In this document: positions 49,576 to 63,494 of the stretch, in pieces
Layout of the letters: each line of letters begins with the position of its first letter
Position numbering within the stretch: position 1 is the first letter of the stretch
Source of the DNA: Lysobacterales bacterium
GTDB taxonomy: Bacteria; Pseudomonadota; Gammaproteobacteria; Xanthomonadales; Ahniellaceae
Length of the DNA stretch: 64,000 nt
Direction of reading: 5' to 3'
Assembly: GCA_016182785.1 (NCBI GenBank)
Contig: JACPFU010000023.1
Coordinates: 1-64,000 of the forward strand
The notes under the pieces: generated by a model
Seen by the model: the letters and a program-made list of their open reading frames with translations, nothing else
Databases searched by the model: none
Told to the model about the DNA's origin: nothing
Made by a program: the position numbers and the translations under genes

Positions 49576-50658
49576 TCAGTCCTCGTCAGCCTCGCGCTTG
49601 CGCTTCGCGGCCAGCGGCTTGTAGACCGAGCCGGCGGGCTTGCCGGCGGGTTTGGTCGGCGAAGCCCGATAGGCCGGCTTGGCCCCGAAGTCACGCTTCG
49701 GACGGTCGCTCGCAGCGCCCGCCGGGCGCGCCGGGCGGTCGCCATAGGCGCGCTTGGGCCGATCGGCAAAGCTGCCGGACGGACGCGCGGGGCGGTCGCC
49801 GAAGTCGCGCTTCGGACGGTCGCTCGCAGCGCCTGCCGGGCGCGCCGGGCGATCGCCATAGGTGCGCTTGGGCCGATCGGCAAAGCTGCCGGACGGACGC
49901 GCCGGGCGATCACCGAAGTCGCGTGCTGGACGCGCCGGGCGGTCGCCGAAATCGCGTGCTGGACGCGCCGGGCGGTCGCCGAAGTCGCGTGCTGGACGCG
50001 CGGGGCGGTCGCCAAAGTCGCGTGCTGGACGCGCCGGGCGGTCGCCGAAGTCACGTGCAGGACGCGCGGGACGATGGGTCGGGCCGTCGGCACGCCCGCC
50101 GAAACTGCGCTCGCGGCGTGGTGCGGCGCCGACGATGTCCTCGGCGCGCGGTGGGCGCTTGCTGAATCCGCCGGCGCCACTGCGCGAAGGCGCCTTCGCG
50201 TACTTGCCACCTTCGCGGCGTGCAGGGCGCGTATCGGCCGGGTCATGCGGTCGATGCGGGCGCTCGCCGTAGCCGCCGCCGGTATCGTCACGACGCGCGC
50301 GGAACGGACGCTGCCCGTCGCGCGAGGGTCGGGCGCCGAACTCGCCTTCGCTCTTCGCCGGCTTCTCGCCCGGCATCAGGATCTTCGCCTTCTTGGCGCG
50401 GCGATAGAACGTGGCCGTATGCCCGACCTTCTGGATCAGTTCGGACTTGGTGTCGCGGGCGAGCGACTTGATGATCTCGTCGCGCTCTTCGCGATCCTCG
50501 GCGATCACCCGGATCTTCACCAGTTCGTGGCGCGACAGCGCGTCGTCGAGTTCGATGCGCACCCCGTCGGACATGCCCTTCTGGCCGATCATCACGACCG
50601 GATTGAGATCGTGCGCGAGGCCGCGCAGGAAACGGATCTGGATTGCGTCGAGTGCCAC
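49576..50658 (-). CDS. yhbY: YhbY-like ribosome assembly protein with long repeat tail
   Basis: Residues 1-95 form a CRM-type RNA-binding domain (ALDAIQIRFLRGLAHDLNPVV, GQKGMSDGVRIELDDALSRHELVKIRV), as in E. coli YhbY, which binds pre-50S particles. The remaining 265 residues are disordered and Arg/Pro/Gly-rich: five units of DFGDRPARPAR, then two 38-residue units containing SGSFADRPKR and AGAASDRPKR. GTG at 50658 is chosen over GTG at 50664 because GAAGG lies seven bases before it but only one base before the other. It is divergent from rlmE-ftsH, as in E. coli. Confidence 0.88.
   Translation of the reverse strand: MALDAIQIRFLRGLAHDLNPVVMIGQKGMSDGVRIELDDALSRHELVKIRVIAEDREERDEIIKSLARDTKSELIQKVGHTATFYRRAKKAKILMPGEKPAKSEGEFGARPSRDGQRPFRARRDDTGGGYGERPHRPHDPADTRPARREGGKYAKAPSRSGAGGFSKRPPRAEDIVGAAPRRERSFGGRADGPTHRPARPARDFGDRPARPARDFGDRPARPARDFGDRPARPARDFGDRPARPARDFGDRPARPSGSFADRPKRTYGDRPARPAGAASDRPKRDFGDRPARPSGSFADRPKRAYGDRPARPAGAASDRPKRDFGAKPAYRASPTKPAGKPAGSVYKPLAAKRKREADED
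49690..50082 (-). repeat. Coding tandem repeats in the yhbY tail
   Basis: Two tandem 114-bp units (49690-49803 and 49804-49917) are followed by five 33-bp units (starting 49918, 49951, 49984, 50017, 50050; the last is diverged). All units are multiples of three, so copy-number change would alter tail length without frameshift. Confidence 0.9.
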
Positions 50659-50729
50659 GGGCACACCTTCAGGAAAGAAAACGGGCGCGAGGGTATCATG
50701 CGCGGCCCTGACTCCTCCCCGAATCGCCC

Positions 50730-51362
50730 GTGGCGCGCAGCAAGTCCAGTTCCCGCTGGCTCAAGGAACACTTCTCCGATCCGTTCGTGAAGCGCGCCCA
50801 GTCCGAGGGACTGCGTTCGCGCGCGGCGTACAAGCTCGAGGAACTGATCGAACGCGACCGCATCCTTGCGCCTGGCATGGTCGTGGTCGACCTCGGCGCC
50901 GCGCCGGGCGGCTGGTCGCAGATGGTGCGTCGCGCGCTTGGCCGCCATGGCGACGTGATCGCGCTCGACATTCTCGACATGCCGAGCATCCCCGGGGTCG
51001 AGTTCTTGCAGGGCGACTTCCGTGAAGAGTCCGTGTTGGCCGCATTCGAGGCGATGGTCGGCGGGCGCGCGGTCGATCTTGTCTTGTCCGACATGGCCCC
51101 CAATATGAGCGGCGTGGAGTCGGTCGACCAGGCACGCTCGATGCACCTGTGCGAACTGGCGCGCGACTTCGCCGAGCAGCACCTCAAGCCCGGCGGGACC
51201 TTCCTGGTGAAGGTGTTCCAGGGCGTGGGGTTTGACGATTACGTGCGGGACTTGCGCAAGCGCTACACCAAGGTAACGATGCGCAAGCCGAAGGCCTCGC
51301 GGGCACGCAGCCCGGAGGTGTACGCGCTCTGCACCGGCTTCCGCGCCGGCGCAGCGAAATGA
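50730..51362 (+). CDS. rlmE: 23S rRNA (uridine-2'-O) methyltransferase
   Basis: The 210-residue RrmJ/FtsJ enzyme methylates U2552 of 23S rRNA. It has [14 protein letters not shown] (catalytic Lys), [12 protein letters not shown] (SAM), [10 protein letters not shown] (catalytic Asp) and FLVKVFQG (second Lys). The start is GTG at 50730, since no ATG fits the family N-terminus ([18 protein letters not shown]). It is 16 bases upstream of ftsH, the usual operon pair. Confidence 0.95.
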   Translation: MARSKSSSRWLKEHFSDPFVKRAQSEGLRSRAAYKLEELIERDRILAPGMVVVDLGAAPGGWSQMVRRALGRHGDVIALDILDMPSIPGVEFLQGDFREESVLAAFEAMVGGRAVDLVLSDMAPNMSGVESVDQARSMHLCELARDFAEQHLKPGGTFLVKVFQGVGFDDYVRDLRKRYTKVTMRKPKASRARSPEVYALCTGFRAGAAK

Positions 51363-51378
51363 CCACAGGAGCAAGACC

Positions 51379-53289
<1,911 letters not shown>

Positions 53290-53361
53290 TCCGCGCCAGA
53301 CGCAGTGCGCAAGGCGCATGCCACAGACCCGCCGCAAGGCGGGTTTGCCGTTGGTGCGCCT

Positions 53362-53378
53362 GCGAAATTTCGCAGGCG
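53362..53378 (+). promoter_or_regulatory. Shared palindromic motif upstream of comEA-like gene 2
   Basis: GCGAAATTTCGCAGGCG, identical to 43294-43310, lies 105 bases before the ATG of the second comEA-like gene and about 70 bases after ftsH. Its recurrence before two paralogous genes suggests a common control element. Confidence 0.5.
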
Positions 53379-53483
53379 GATTTCCGAAATCGGCCGAAGC
53401 GGCGTGCCAGGCGCGCTCGCAGAATGACGCCAAGCCACCGGTCGCAGCGTGCCGGCGGCGTTCCTGTCCAGAGGAGAATCGGC

Positions 53484-53753
53484 ATGAACCGGATCCAAAC
53501 CATGTTGCTCGCGCTGTGGCTGGTCCTTTGCGCCCCGGCTTTCGCTGCCGAACCGGTCAACATCAACACCGCGAGCGTCGAGCAATTGACCACACTCGAT
53601 GGCATCGGCGAGGTCAAGGCCCGCGCCATCGTCGAACACCGCGAAGCCAACGGCCGCTTCCGCTCGGTGGAGCAACTGGAAGACGTGAAGGGCGTTGGCC
53701 CCAAGACCGTCGACAAGAACCGCGATCGCCTCCGCATCGACGGCGCACCGTGA
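53484..53753 (+). CDS. ComEA-like helix-hairpin-helix DNA-binding protein 2
   Basis: 89 residues with a signal peptide (MLLALWLVLCAPAFA) and the helix-hairpin-helix pair VNINTASVEQLTTLDGIGEVKARAI and VKGVGPKTVDKNRDRL. Strong ribosome site GAGGAG. It is clearly a paralogue of the protein at 43437 and likely also periplasmic and DNA binding. Whether both act in DNA uptake is unknown. Confidence 0.87.
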   Translation: MNRIQTMLLALWLVLCAPAFAAEPVNINTASVEQLTTLDGIGEVKARAIVEHREANGRFRSVEQLEDVKGVGPKTVDKNRDRLRIDGAP

Positions 53754-53765
53754 TTGCCGCGCGTT

Positions 53766-56700
53766 TCAGGCGCCGCAGTCGCGGCCGAGGACGCGGGCCA
53801 GTTGCACCAGCTCCAGCGAGCCGCTGCCGAGTCGCGATTCGTTGAATTGCCAGTCGATCCGCGCCGTGGCCGCCCCGGTGGTGGTGAAGCGCAGGTTGCC
53901 GACGGCGATGCGGCGCACGGCATTCGGGTCGAAGGCGCTGCCAAAGCCGGTGCCCTCGGTGCGGTACATCGTCAGGTCGGCGTGGTCACCGGCGATCTCG
54001 CCGGTGCCGACCAGCCATAGCGGCGCGCCGTCGAGATACACGTACCAGGCCGCGGCGAGCAGGCGCTGCGTGCCGATCGCATGGACGTCGATCGACAGTC
54101 CGTGCCCGCTCTGCATCGGCTGGTACCAGCTGCCGACGTGGCAGGCGGCGATGCCGTCGCGGCCCGTGCGGCCGTCGGCACCGATGCTGGCGAGGAGGCG
54201 TTGCAGCGGCATGCTGCCGGAAGCGAAGCCGGGGCGGGTCGTGGTCCAGCTGGCACGGCCGACGCTGGCCGAGGAAAACTGCAGTTCGAGCGTGCCGAAC
54301 GGCTCGATCTGCACCGCGCCGGGCGCAAAGCGTGGCGGGAAGTCGGCACCGCGGGCGCTGTACAGGGTCATCTGCACGCGGTCGCCGTCGGCGGCCCCGG
54401 CACCGAACAGCCAGAGCGGCTGGCCGTCGGCGTAGGTGTACCAGGCGGCGCTGAGCTGCAGCACGCCGTCGACCAGGATCGGTTCGAGCACGAACCCCTG
54501 GCCGCTTTGCGCCGGGTCGTAGAACGAACCAGACAGGTCGGCGCCGATGCGGTAGCTGGGCGCGCCGTCGAGTTGTGCCAGCGGCACCCGCCACGCACCG
54601 CGGCCGTAGGTGAATGCGTACAGGTAGGCGGGTTCGTTCGCGGTCGCGGGTCGGATCACCAGTTGCTCGGTGATCGCGCTGGCGAAGCCGGTGAATTCCG
54701 CGGCCCAGTGCTGGCCGCCATCGAGCGAGACAAACACGCCAATGTCGGTGCCGAGGTAGAGCCGTCGCGGGTCCGCGGGGTCGATGGCGATGCTGTGCAC
54801 CGGCACGTCGGGCAAGCGGCCATCGCTTTCGCCATTGAGCGCCGACCAACTGCTGCCGCCATCGCCGCTGCGCCAGACATGGGCTCCGCCACCGAGGGTC
54901 GAATAGGTGGCGTAGGCAACGCGGGCGTCGTCCGGTGCGAACGCGAGCGAGGACACCCAACCTGGGCGCGGCGAGCTTGCGGCCCAGGCAGTGCCGGCGT
55001 TGCTGGCGAGCGCTGCGTGGTTGCGCAGAATGCGGTTCTGGTTGCCAAGCAGCATTCGATTGGGATCGCGCGCGGCCACCGCGATCGCGCTGATGCGATC
55101 GGCGAACGCGGTGCCGACGCGCGCGCTGGCGGAGCGCCACAGACCGCCGCGGTCGTCGCTGCGCCACAGGCGCGTGCCGGCGGCGTACAGGCGGTCCGGA
55201 GCGCTCGGGTCGATCAGGTAGGGCATGATGAAGTGGACGCTGTCGGAGATGCCGGAAGTCGCGCGCACGTGGCTGTCGCCGCCGTCCTCCGAGCGCGCGA
55301 TGGTGACGCCCTGGTAGCTGGTGTAGAGACGATGGTTGCTGCGCGGGTCGATGGCGTTGTAGCCGCCGTCGCCACCGCGGATCTCGGACCAGCTGCAGTC
55401 GCTCCCCAGGCAGCGACCGCGGTGCGTGCCGTTGTCCTGCAGCCCGGCCAGCACCACGGCGCCATCGGCACTGACCGAACCCGCGTAGACCTGGGTGGTG
55501 CCGAGGCCGGACTCGCGCGTCTCCCAGGCCATGCCGTTGCCGCCCGGGCCGCAACTGGCGTCGGCACCGCGCCGGGTCGGCGCCAGGTCGTCCGCGGTCA
55601 TGGCCACGCCGCCGTCGTTGGTCACGAACAGCTCGCGCCGACCTGGGCCGTAGTCGGGCGGATAGACGAGGTAGTGCTGGTCGGCATGCACTCCGGCGCT
55701 GCTCGCTCCGTCGAGCCAGTGGTAGGAGGCCTTGCCGAAGCTGCGGCCGCCATCGTCGGAGCGGTACAGCTCCATGCCCGCGGCCCAGACCACGTCCGGG
55801 TTTTCCGGATTCACCGCCAGCGCCTGGTTGTACCAACCGGCGGAATACACCCAGGTCGCTCCGAAACCGCAACGCACGGCGTCGAAGCCATCGGCATAAC
55901 TCAGCAGGTAGGTCGAGAGCGCGTCGCCGCTGTCGTTGCGCAGGCGCGCCGACCAGGTGCGGCCAGCGTCTTCGGAGCGAAACAGCGCGTGCAGGCCGTT
56001 GTCGTAGTCGCCACCGCCGTCGCCGGTGCGGTCGAAGCCGGCAACGATGCTCGCCGCCAGCGCGTAGACGATCCGTGGATTCGACGGCGCGAATGCGAGG
56101 CTGGTGCGGCCCATGCCGGATTCCTGCAGCACGTTCTGCCAGGGCGCATCGCCAGCGGCGTCGTCGTTGCGGAACACCGCAGCCGGACAGGGGCCGATGC
56201 AGGCGGGTGGCAGCAGCGTGCCGGGCTGGTAGTAGCGGTCGTCGAGCGAACGCGACGCGCAGGCCGCGAGCAGCACGTCGCGGCCGGCCTCGGGCAGCAG
56301 TTGCAGCTCGGTGCAGCCTTCGTAGTAGCGGTCGCCGTTGGGATTGGCCGGGCGCAGGATCTGCTGCCAATGTGCACCGGCGTCGCGCGAGCGCCACAGG
56401 CCGGTGTTGGTGGCGGCGTAGATGCGCGCCGGATCGATGGCGCTGACGGCGATGTCGGCGACGTAGCGGAAGTCGTCGTTCGCGGTCGCGAGCAGCTGCT
56501 GGAAACTCCGCCCGCCGTCGCGCGAGCGCAGGATGCCGGCGCCGCCCATCGCTGCGTAGGGGATGTCGTTGTTGCGGTACAGCTCGCCGGTGCCGGCGTA
56601 GATCAGGTCCGGTTCGCCCGGTGCCATTACCAGCGCGCCGATGTTGAGGCTGATGGCGTCGTCCGACAGCGCCTGCCAGTGACGACCGCGGTCGTCGCTC

Positions 56701-57137
56701 TCCCAGACACCGCCGGAGACGCCGCCGGCGAGCAGGCGCTGCGGGTTGCGCGGGTCGAACAGCAACGTGCGCATGCGCCCGCCGACATCGCGCGGGCCGA
56801 GCCAGCTCCAGCTCGCGGCCTGCTTGGCATGCTCGCCCTGGCGCGCGGTGGCGTGGCGCGGCATCGACTGCGCCGCGGCGAGGGCGCGTTCGCGATAGCC
56901 GACCGGCAACTGCTGCGCGCCCACCGGCAGGCGGCGCGCCAGCTCATGCCGGGCGAAATCGGCGCCGGCGGTGCGTGCGGACGCGGTGTGCGGGCGTGGC
57001 GGCAGCGTCCATTGCGACGGGCCGTCCGCAGGCGGTGCCTCGCGCACGCCGAGGATGGCGAGGCCAAGCAGGACCAGCAGCACCAGGTACGACGCTCCGG
57101 TGCGCTGCTGTTGCGTGCTGTCGGCCGATCGCGACAT
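53766..57137 (-). CDS. Giant secreted BNR/sortilin-like beta-propeller protein
   Basis: 1123 residues. An N-terminal hydrophobic segment (SYLVLLVLLGLAILGV) exports or anchors it. The body (about 110-860) has at least seven BNR/Asp-box motifs (SDDRGRHW, SRDGGRSF, SRDAGAHW, SEDAGRTW, SDDGGRSF, SGDGGSSW, SLDGGQHW), like VPS10/sortilin-type propellers. The C-terminus carries two G/S-F/W-Y-D/Q-P-x-x-S-G-Q/H-G domains (about 880-1000 and 1015-1110) related to the protein at 28636. Ligands are unknown. It is divergent from the amidohydrolase fusion, with 193 bases between. Confidence 0.8.
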   Translation of the reverse strand: MSRSADSTQQQRTGASYLVLLVLLGLAILGVREAPPADGPSQWTLPPRPHTASARTAGADFARHELARRLPVGAQQLPVGYRERALAAAQSMPRHATARQGEHAKQAASWSWLGPRDVGGRMRTLLFDPRNPQRLLAGGVSGGVWESDDRGRHWQALSDDAISLNIGALVMAPGEPDLIYAGTGELYRNNDIPYAAMGGAGILRSRDGGRSFQQLLATANDDFRYVADIAVSAIDPARIYAATNTGLWRSRDAGAHWQQILRPANPNGDRYYEGCTELQLLPEAGRDVLLAACASRSLDDRYYQPGTLLPPACIGPCPAAVFRNDDAAGDAPWQNVLQESGMGRTSLAFAPSNPRIVYALAASIVAGFDRTGDGGGDYDNGLHALFRSEDAGRTWSARLRNDSGDALSTYLLSYADGFDAVRCGFGATWVYSAGWYNQALAVNPENPDVVWAAGMELYRSDDGGRSFGKASYHWLDGASSAGVHADQHYLVYPPDYGPGRRELFVTNDGGVAMTADDLAPTRRGADASCGPGGNGMAWETRESGLGTTQVYAGSVSADGAVVLAGLQDNGTHRGRCLGSDCSWSEIRGGDGGYNAIDPRSNHRLYTSYQGVTIARSEDGGDSHVRATSGISDSVHFIMPYLIDPSAPDRLYAAGTRLWRSDDRGGLWRSASARVGTAFADRISAIAVAARDPNRMLLGNQNRILRNHAALASNAGTAWAASSPRPGWVSSLAFAPDDARVAYATYSTLGGGAHVWRSGDGGSSWSALNGESDGRLPDVPVHSIAIDPADPRRLYLGTDIGVFVSLDGGQHWAAEFTGFASAITEQLVIRPATANEPAYLYAFTYGRGAWRVPLAQLDGAPSYRIGADLSGSFYDPAQSGQGFVLEPILVDGVLQLSAAWYTYADGQPLWLFGAGAADGDRVQMTLYSARGADFPPRFAPGAVQIEPFGTLELQFSSASVGRASWTTTRPGFASGSMPLQRLLASIGADGRTGRDGIAACHVGSWYQPMQSGHGLSIDVHAIGTQRLLAAAWYVYLDGAPLWLVGTGEIAGDHADLTMYRTEGTGFGSAFDPNAVRRIAVGNLRFTTTGAATARIDWQFNESRLGSGSLELVQLARVLGRDCGA

Positions 57138-57330
57138 CGGGGTTCCTCGGGTGGTTCACGGATTTGCGGGACCGCGGTCTGGCGGCGGCGCCGATTGTTG
57201 CATCGCCGCTCGCAGGCCACGAGGCCCATCGCGCCGGCGCTTCGGACCAACCGTTGTCGGCGCGGGATGGCCCGGCCGTCGCTGCCGTCGCCGTCCCCTA
57301 GCATCGCGGCTTCGCTGCCAGGAGTCCGCC

Positions 57331-60603
<3,273 letters not shown>

Positions 60604-60762
60604 GCGAATGCGGAGCCTGGCGCCCAATCATCTCTTGCTGGACCGACATCGATATCGACCTCAACCTCGAATTCATCCGCCACCCGGAACGGTTCCCACT
60701 GGTGGCGAAGGCGGGAGCGTTCGACTCGCTTCCTTCGTGATGCCTGCCTGGAATCGAACGCA

Positions 60763-60791
60763 TTGAATGTCTCGCATAAGAGATACATAAT
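60763..60791 (+). promoter_or_regulatory. Promoter of the DinJ/YafQ-like pair
   Basis: TTGAAT, a 17-base spacer and CATAAT form a good sigma-70 promoter. The spacer holds TCTC-GCATAA-GAGA, a short inverted repeat that could be the antitoxin operator. It sits 24 bases before the antitoxin ATG. Confidence 0.6.
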
Positions 60792-60814
60792 TCGCCCCAA
60801 CGGAGGGTTGAGCC

Positions 60815-61090
60815 ATGGCGCGTTCATCGATGTTGCACGTCCGGGTGGATGACGAAATCAAGGCGCAGGCTGGTGAGGCGCTGGCGGCGATGGGGCTGAC
60901 GGTGTCGGATGCCGTGCGCATCCTGCTGACGCGGCTGGTCAACGACCAGGCTTTCCCCTTGGAACTCAAAGTGCCCAATGCCAGGACGCGTGCAGCGATG
61001 GACGAAGCCCGGGCGATGGCGAAGTCCCGGAAGCCCCGCTTCCGATCGGCTGGCGCGTTGATCGATGACCTCGAAAAAGCCGACGCATAG
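60815..61090 (+). CDS. dinJ: RelB/DinJ-family antitoxin
   Basis: 91 residues. The N-terminus (SMLHVRVDDEIKAQAGEALAAMGLTVSDAVRILLTRLV) is the DinJ/RelB ribbon-helix-helix region; the C-terminal helix would wrap the toxin. GGAGGG precedes the ATG. The coding region overlaps the toxin start by 26 bases. The intergenic stretch 60604-60814 before it holds only the promoter and a short frame ending DLNLEFIRHPERFPLVAKA of unknown origin. Confidence 0.87.
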   Translation: MARSSMLHVRVDDEIKAQAGEALAAMGLTVSDAVRILLTRLVNDQAFPLELKVPNARTRAAMDEARAMAKSRKPRFRSAGALIDDLEKADA

Positions 61091-61385
61091 CAAGCGCGCT
61101 GCGCCGCCGAGGGCGTGCGATTTCACCAAGGCCTTCCGCAAGGACTGGGAGCGCTTGTCGCGATCGGGTCGCTACGATCTCCAGCGCCTCAAACAGGTGA
61201 TGCTCCTGCTGATCGCCAACGATGCGCCGCTCGGGCCGGAATGGCTCGATCATCCCCTCAAGGGCGATTGGGAAGATCATCGCGAGTGCCATATCGGCGG
61301 AGATTTTCTGTTGATCCATCGAATGGAAGGCCAGACCATCATCTTCGTTCGTGCGGGCACGCATGCCGATCTGTTCGAGGAATGA
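61065..61385 (+). CDS. yafQ: YafQ-like mRNA interferase toxin
   Basis: A 106-residue RelE-superfamily ribonuclease. FTKAFRKDWERL, LDHPLKGDWEDHRECHIGGDFLLIHR and RAGTHADLFEE match YafQ, which cleaves mRNA in the ribosome; the C-terminal His in GTHADLF is at the expected catalytic position. The N-terminus is longer than E. coli YafQ by a basic stretch (SKKPTHSKRAAPP), so a later start is possible. Confidence 0.87.
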   Translation: MTSKKPTHSKRAAPPRACDFTKAFRKDWERLSRSGRYDLQRLKQVMLLLIANDAPLGPEWLDHPLKGDWEDHRECHIGGDFLLIHRMEGQTIIFVRAGTHADLFEE

Positions 61386-61412
61386 ATCGACCTCCGGGAC
61401 GAGAAACACTTC

Positions 61413-62576
61413 ATGCGCATCGTGCATTGGAAGATCGATATAGATGGACAATGCGCGCGGGGCGACTGCGTTCGGGCGCGTGTTGCCGCGTTGGTGCTGC
61501 TTGCCTTCGCGCTCGGGCCGACCAGTAGCGCAGAAGCACAAGCCAGCGCAGCGCAGGCCTGTCCTGACCTCAGCGGCCACTACCGCGTCGATGGCTTCGG
61601 TCCGGTGCTCGGCGATGCGCTCGAGGCGCTTGATCTGCGCATGGCGGGGTTCACCGACAGCGAAGTGAAGATCGGTGGGCGCGCCGAAGCATCGTTGCAG
61701 TTCTGGATCAGGAGTGGCGGCAGCAGTCCGATGGCGAGCCAGCCCAGCCGCACGTTGACGCGGGGCGTCGACTACGACTGCACCGGTGGCGCCGTCGTGC
61801 TGAAGCGCAAGGTGAGCGCGAGCCGCAACACCGACGAAGGGTGGCTGGAGGGCAATGCGACGGTGCGGCTTGTGCGCTCGGGCAGCGGTCTTGGACTGGC
61901 CAGCGAGTTCAGCGGTCGCCAGCGCACCACGATCTACAGCTACGACTCGGCGCGCATCAGCGTGCCGAAGCTCGGTACTGCGCGCACGCTGGTCGAAGCG
62001 ATCCGCTGGCCCAACATCAGCGAAGCGCGGCCCGCTTCCGAAACCTACGTCGAGGTGCCGAAGTCGGCGCCGGTGGTTGCGATGCAGCGCATGCTGGATG
62101 CGTCCTTGCTCGGCGGCGTGAACCTGGGCGGGCTGCACGACAGCGGTGGCGGTGTGCTGGCGAGCCTGAACGCCCCGCGGGCGGAGGACATCCTCGCGTT
62201 CGAGGACCGCCTGCGCGATGCCGGCATCGCGTATCGGGTGAAGCATGCGCCGGTCTGGTCGAACAACGGCTACAGCATGCAGCTCCTGTTTGCAGCCGCG
62301 GGCTCCGACGCGCAAGCCGCCTGGCATCCGAGCGGCTTTCGCGTGCAGCACGAGATCGAGCGCATGCGCCACCCGATGGTCAGCGTCAGCGACATCGAGG
62401 ACGCGGGCGCGGCGTACATCGCCACGCTCGACGTGATCGGTCCGGAGCCGGTCGATCTGATCCTGAAACGCCTGCGCATGAACTCCACGATGTTCGAGCA
62501 GATCGAGGTGCTCGACGACGCGCCGACGCAACGGCGCAACCTGCGCCAGGTGCGATTGCGCCTGACCTTGCACTGA
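61413..62576 (+). CDS. Uncharacterised exported protein
   Basis: 387 residues from the ATG at 61413. A hydrophobic segment (VAALVLLAFALGPTSSAEA, about 24-42) preceded by a charged 23-residue stretch suggests an unusually long signal peptide; cleavage near QASA is likely. The mature protein begins with CPDLSGHYRVDGFG and has no family I recognise. Its C-terminus (QIEVLDDAPTQRRNLRQVRL) has a homologous fragment at 63393-63494, implying a once larger local gene family. Confidence 0.6.
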   Translation: MRIVHWKIDIDGQCARGDCVRARVAALVLLAFALGPTSSAEAQASAAQACPDLSGHYRVDGFGPVLGDALEALDLRMAGFTDSEVKIGGRAEASLQFWIRSGGSSPMASQPSRTLTRGVDYDCTGGAVVLKRKVSASRNTDEGWLEGNATVRLVRSGSGLGLASEFSGRQRTTIYSYDSARISVPKLGTARTLVEAIRWPNISEARPASETYVEVPKSAPVVAMQRMLDASLLGGVNLGGLHDSGGGVLASLNAPRAEDILAFEDRLRDAGIAYRVKHAPVWSNNGYSMQLLFAAAGSDAQAAWHPSGFRVQHEIERMRHPMVSVSDIEDAGAAYIATLDVIGPEPVDLILKRLRMNSTMFEQIEVLDDAPTQRRNLRQVRLRLTLH

Positions 62577-62734
62577 AGGCTGCAATCGTTGCGGCGCGGC
62601 CGGCGTCGCGACCGAACCACGCTATAGTCGACGCGCGTCGATGCTCCTCTCGCGTTTCCTCCGGTACCTGCCGCGGCGAACCGCTCCCTTCACGGCCCGT
62701 CTCCGGACTGGGCAGATCGTCTCAGGGAGCCTCC

Positions 62735-63388
62735 ATGCCGGGCTACTGCACCCGCGTGTCCACCGTGCATCTGGGTGGACACGATTACCGCATCCGTTCG
62801 CTCAGCGATCGCCAGCAATTCGCCGATCCGCTCGGTCGTGCCGCCAAGGCCGGGATCTCCTCGGCGAACTGGAGCCTGTTCGGACAGATCTGGCCGTCCG
62901 GTCGCCTGCTCGCGGAGGCGATGTCGGAATTCGATGTCGGCGGCAAACGCGTGCTCGAACTCGGTTGCGGCCTCGGGCTCGCGAGCCTGGTGCTCACGCG
63001 GCGCGGTGCCGATGTCACCGCCAGCGACCATCACCCGCTCGCGGAGGTGTTCCTGTCGCACAACGCCGGGCTCAACGGTCTTGGCATCCCGCATTTCCAT
63101 GACCTGCAATGGGCCGTCGCCGACGATGGCCTCGGTCGCTTCGACCTGATCATCGCCAGCGACGTGCTCTACGAACGCGACCACGCAGCATTGCTGTCCG
63201 CACTGTGCGAACGCCACGCCAAGCCGAGCGCCGAGGTCGTCATCACCGATCCCGGCCGCGGCAACAGCGGCGCCTTCACCCGCGCCATGGCCACGCTCGG
63301 CTTCAGCATGGAAGAAACTCGCACCCGCTTCGACGCCAAGGACCGACCGCCATTCCGAGGGCGTCTGCTGCACTACCGGCGCGGGTGA
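62735..63388 (+). CDS. Class I SAM-dependent methyltransferase, METTL21/nicotinamide-type
   Basis: 217 residues. The SAM motif is VLELGCGLGLASLVL; further blocks are SDHHPLAEVFLSHNAGLNG and FDLIIASDVLYERDH, whose SDVLYE resembles protein-lysine methyltransferases of the METTL21/23 group often annotated as nicotinamide N-methyltransferase-like. The substrate is unknown. CAGGGAG precedes the ATG. Confidence 0.83.
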   Translation: MPGYCTRVSTVHLGGHDYRIRSLSDRQQFADPLGRAAKAGISSANWSLFGQIWPSGRLLAEAMSEFDVGGKRVLELGCGLGLASLVLTRRGADVTASDHHPLAEVFLSHNAGLNGLGIPHFHDLQWAVADDGLGRFDLIIASDVLYERDHAALLSALCERHAKPSAEVVITDPGRGNSGAFTRAMATLGFSMEETRTRFDAKDRPPFRGRLLHYRRG

Positions 63389-63392
63389 TTGG

Positions 63393-63494
63393 CTGCGCCC
63401 GAACACCTCGCTGTCGGGCGCGATCGAGGTTCTGGACGACACCCCCTCGGCACGCCGTGACCTGCGTTGGCTGCAACTGCGGGCGGCCCCGATC
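63393..63494 (+). pseudogene. C-terminal fragment of a paralogue of the 61413 protein
   Basis: Read from 63393, the frame gives LRPNTSLSGAIEVLDD then TPSARRDLRWLQLR. It aligns with LRMNSTMFEQIEVLDD and APTQRRNLRQVRLR at the end of the 61413-62576 protein with no gaps. No start or upstream domain exists; the fragment follows directly after the methyltransferase stop. It appears to be the tail of a deleted duplicate. Confidence 0.65.

Noticed and set aside
49918-50082. Evenly spaced 33-bp repeats suggesting a CRISPR-like array
   Set aside because: There are no unique spacers between the units; the units are contiguous and translate in frame as part of the YhbY tail.
53361-53374. TGCGAAATTTCGCA considered as a CRP-S/Sxy competence site
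   Set aside because: CRP-type sites need TGCGA and TCGCA separated by six bases; here the gap is four, so only an unspecified palindrome is claimed.
60604-60762. Short frame ending DLNLEFIRHPERFPLVAKA as a gene remnant
   Set aside because: It has no start signal and I could not tie it to a family with confidence, so it is only mentioned with the neighbouring antitoxin.
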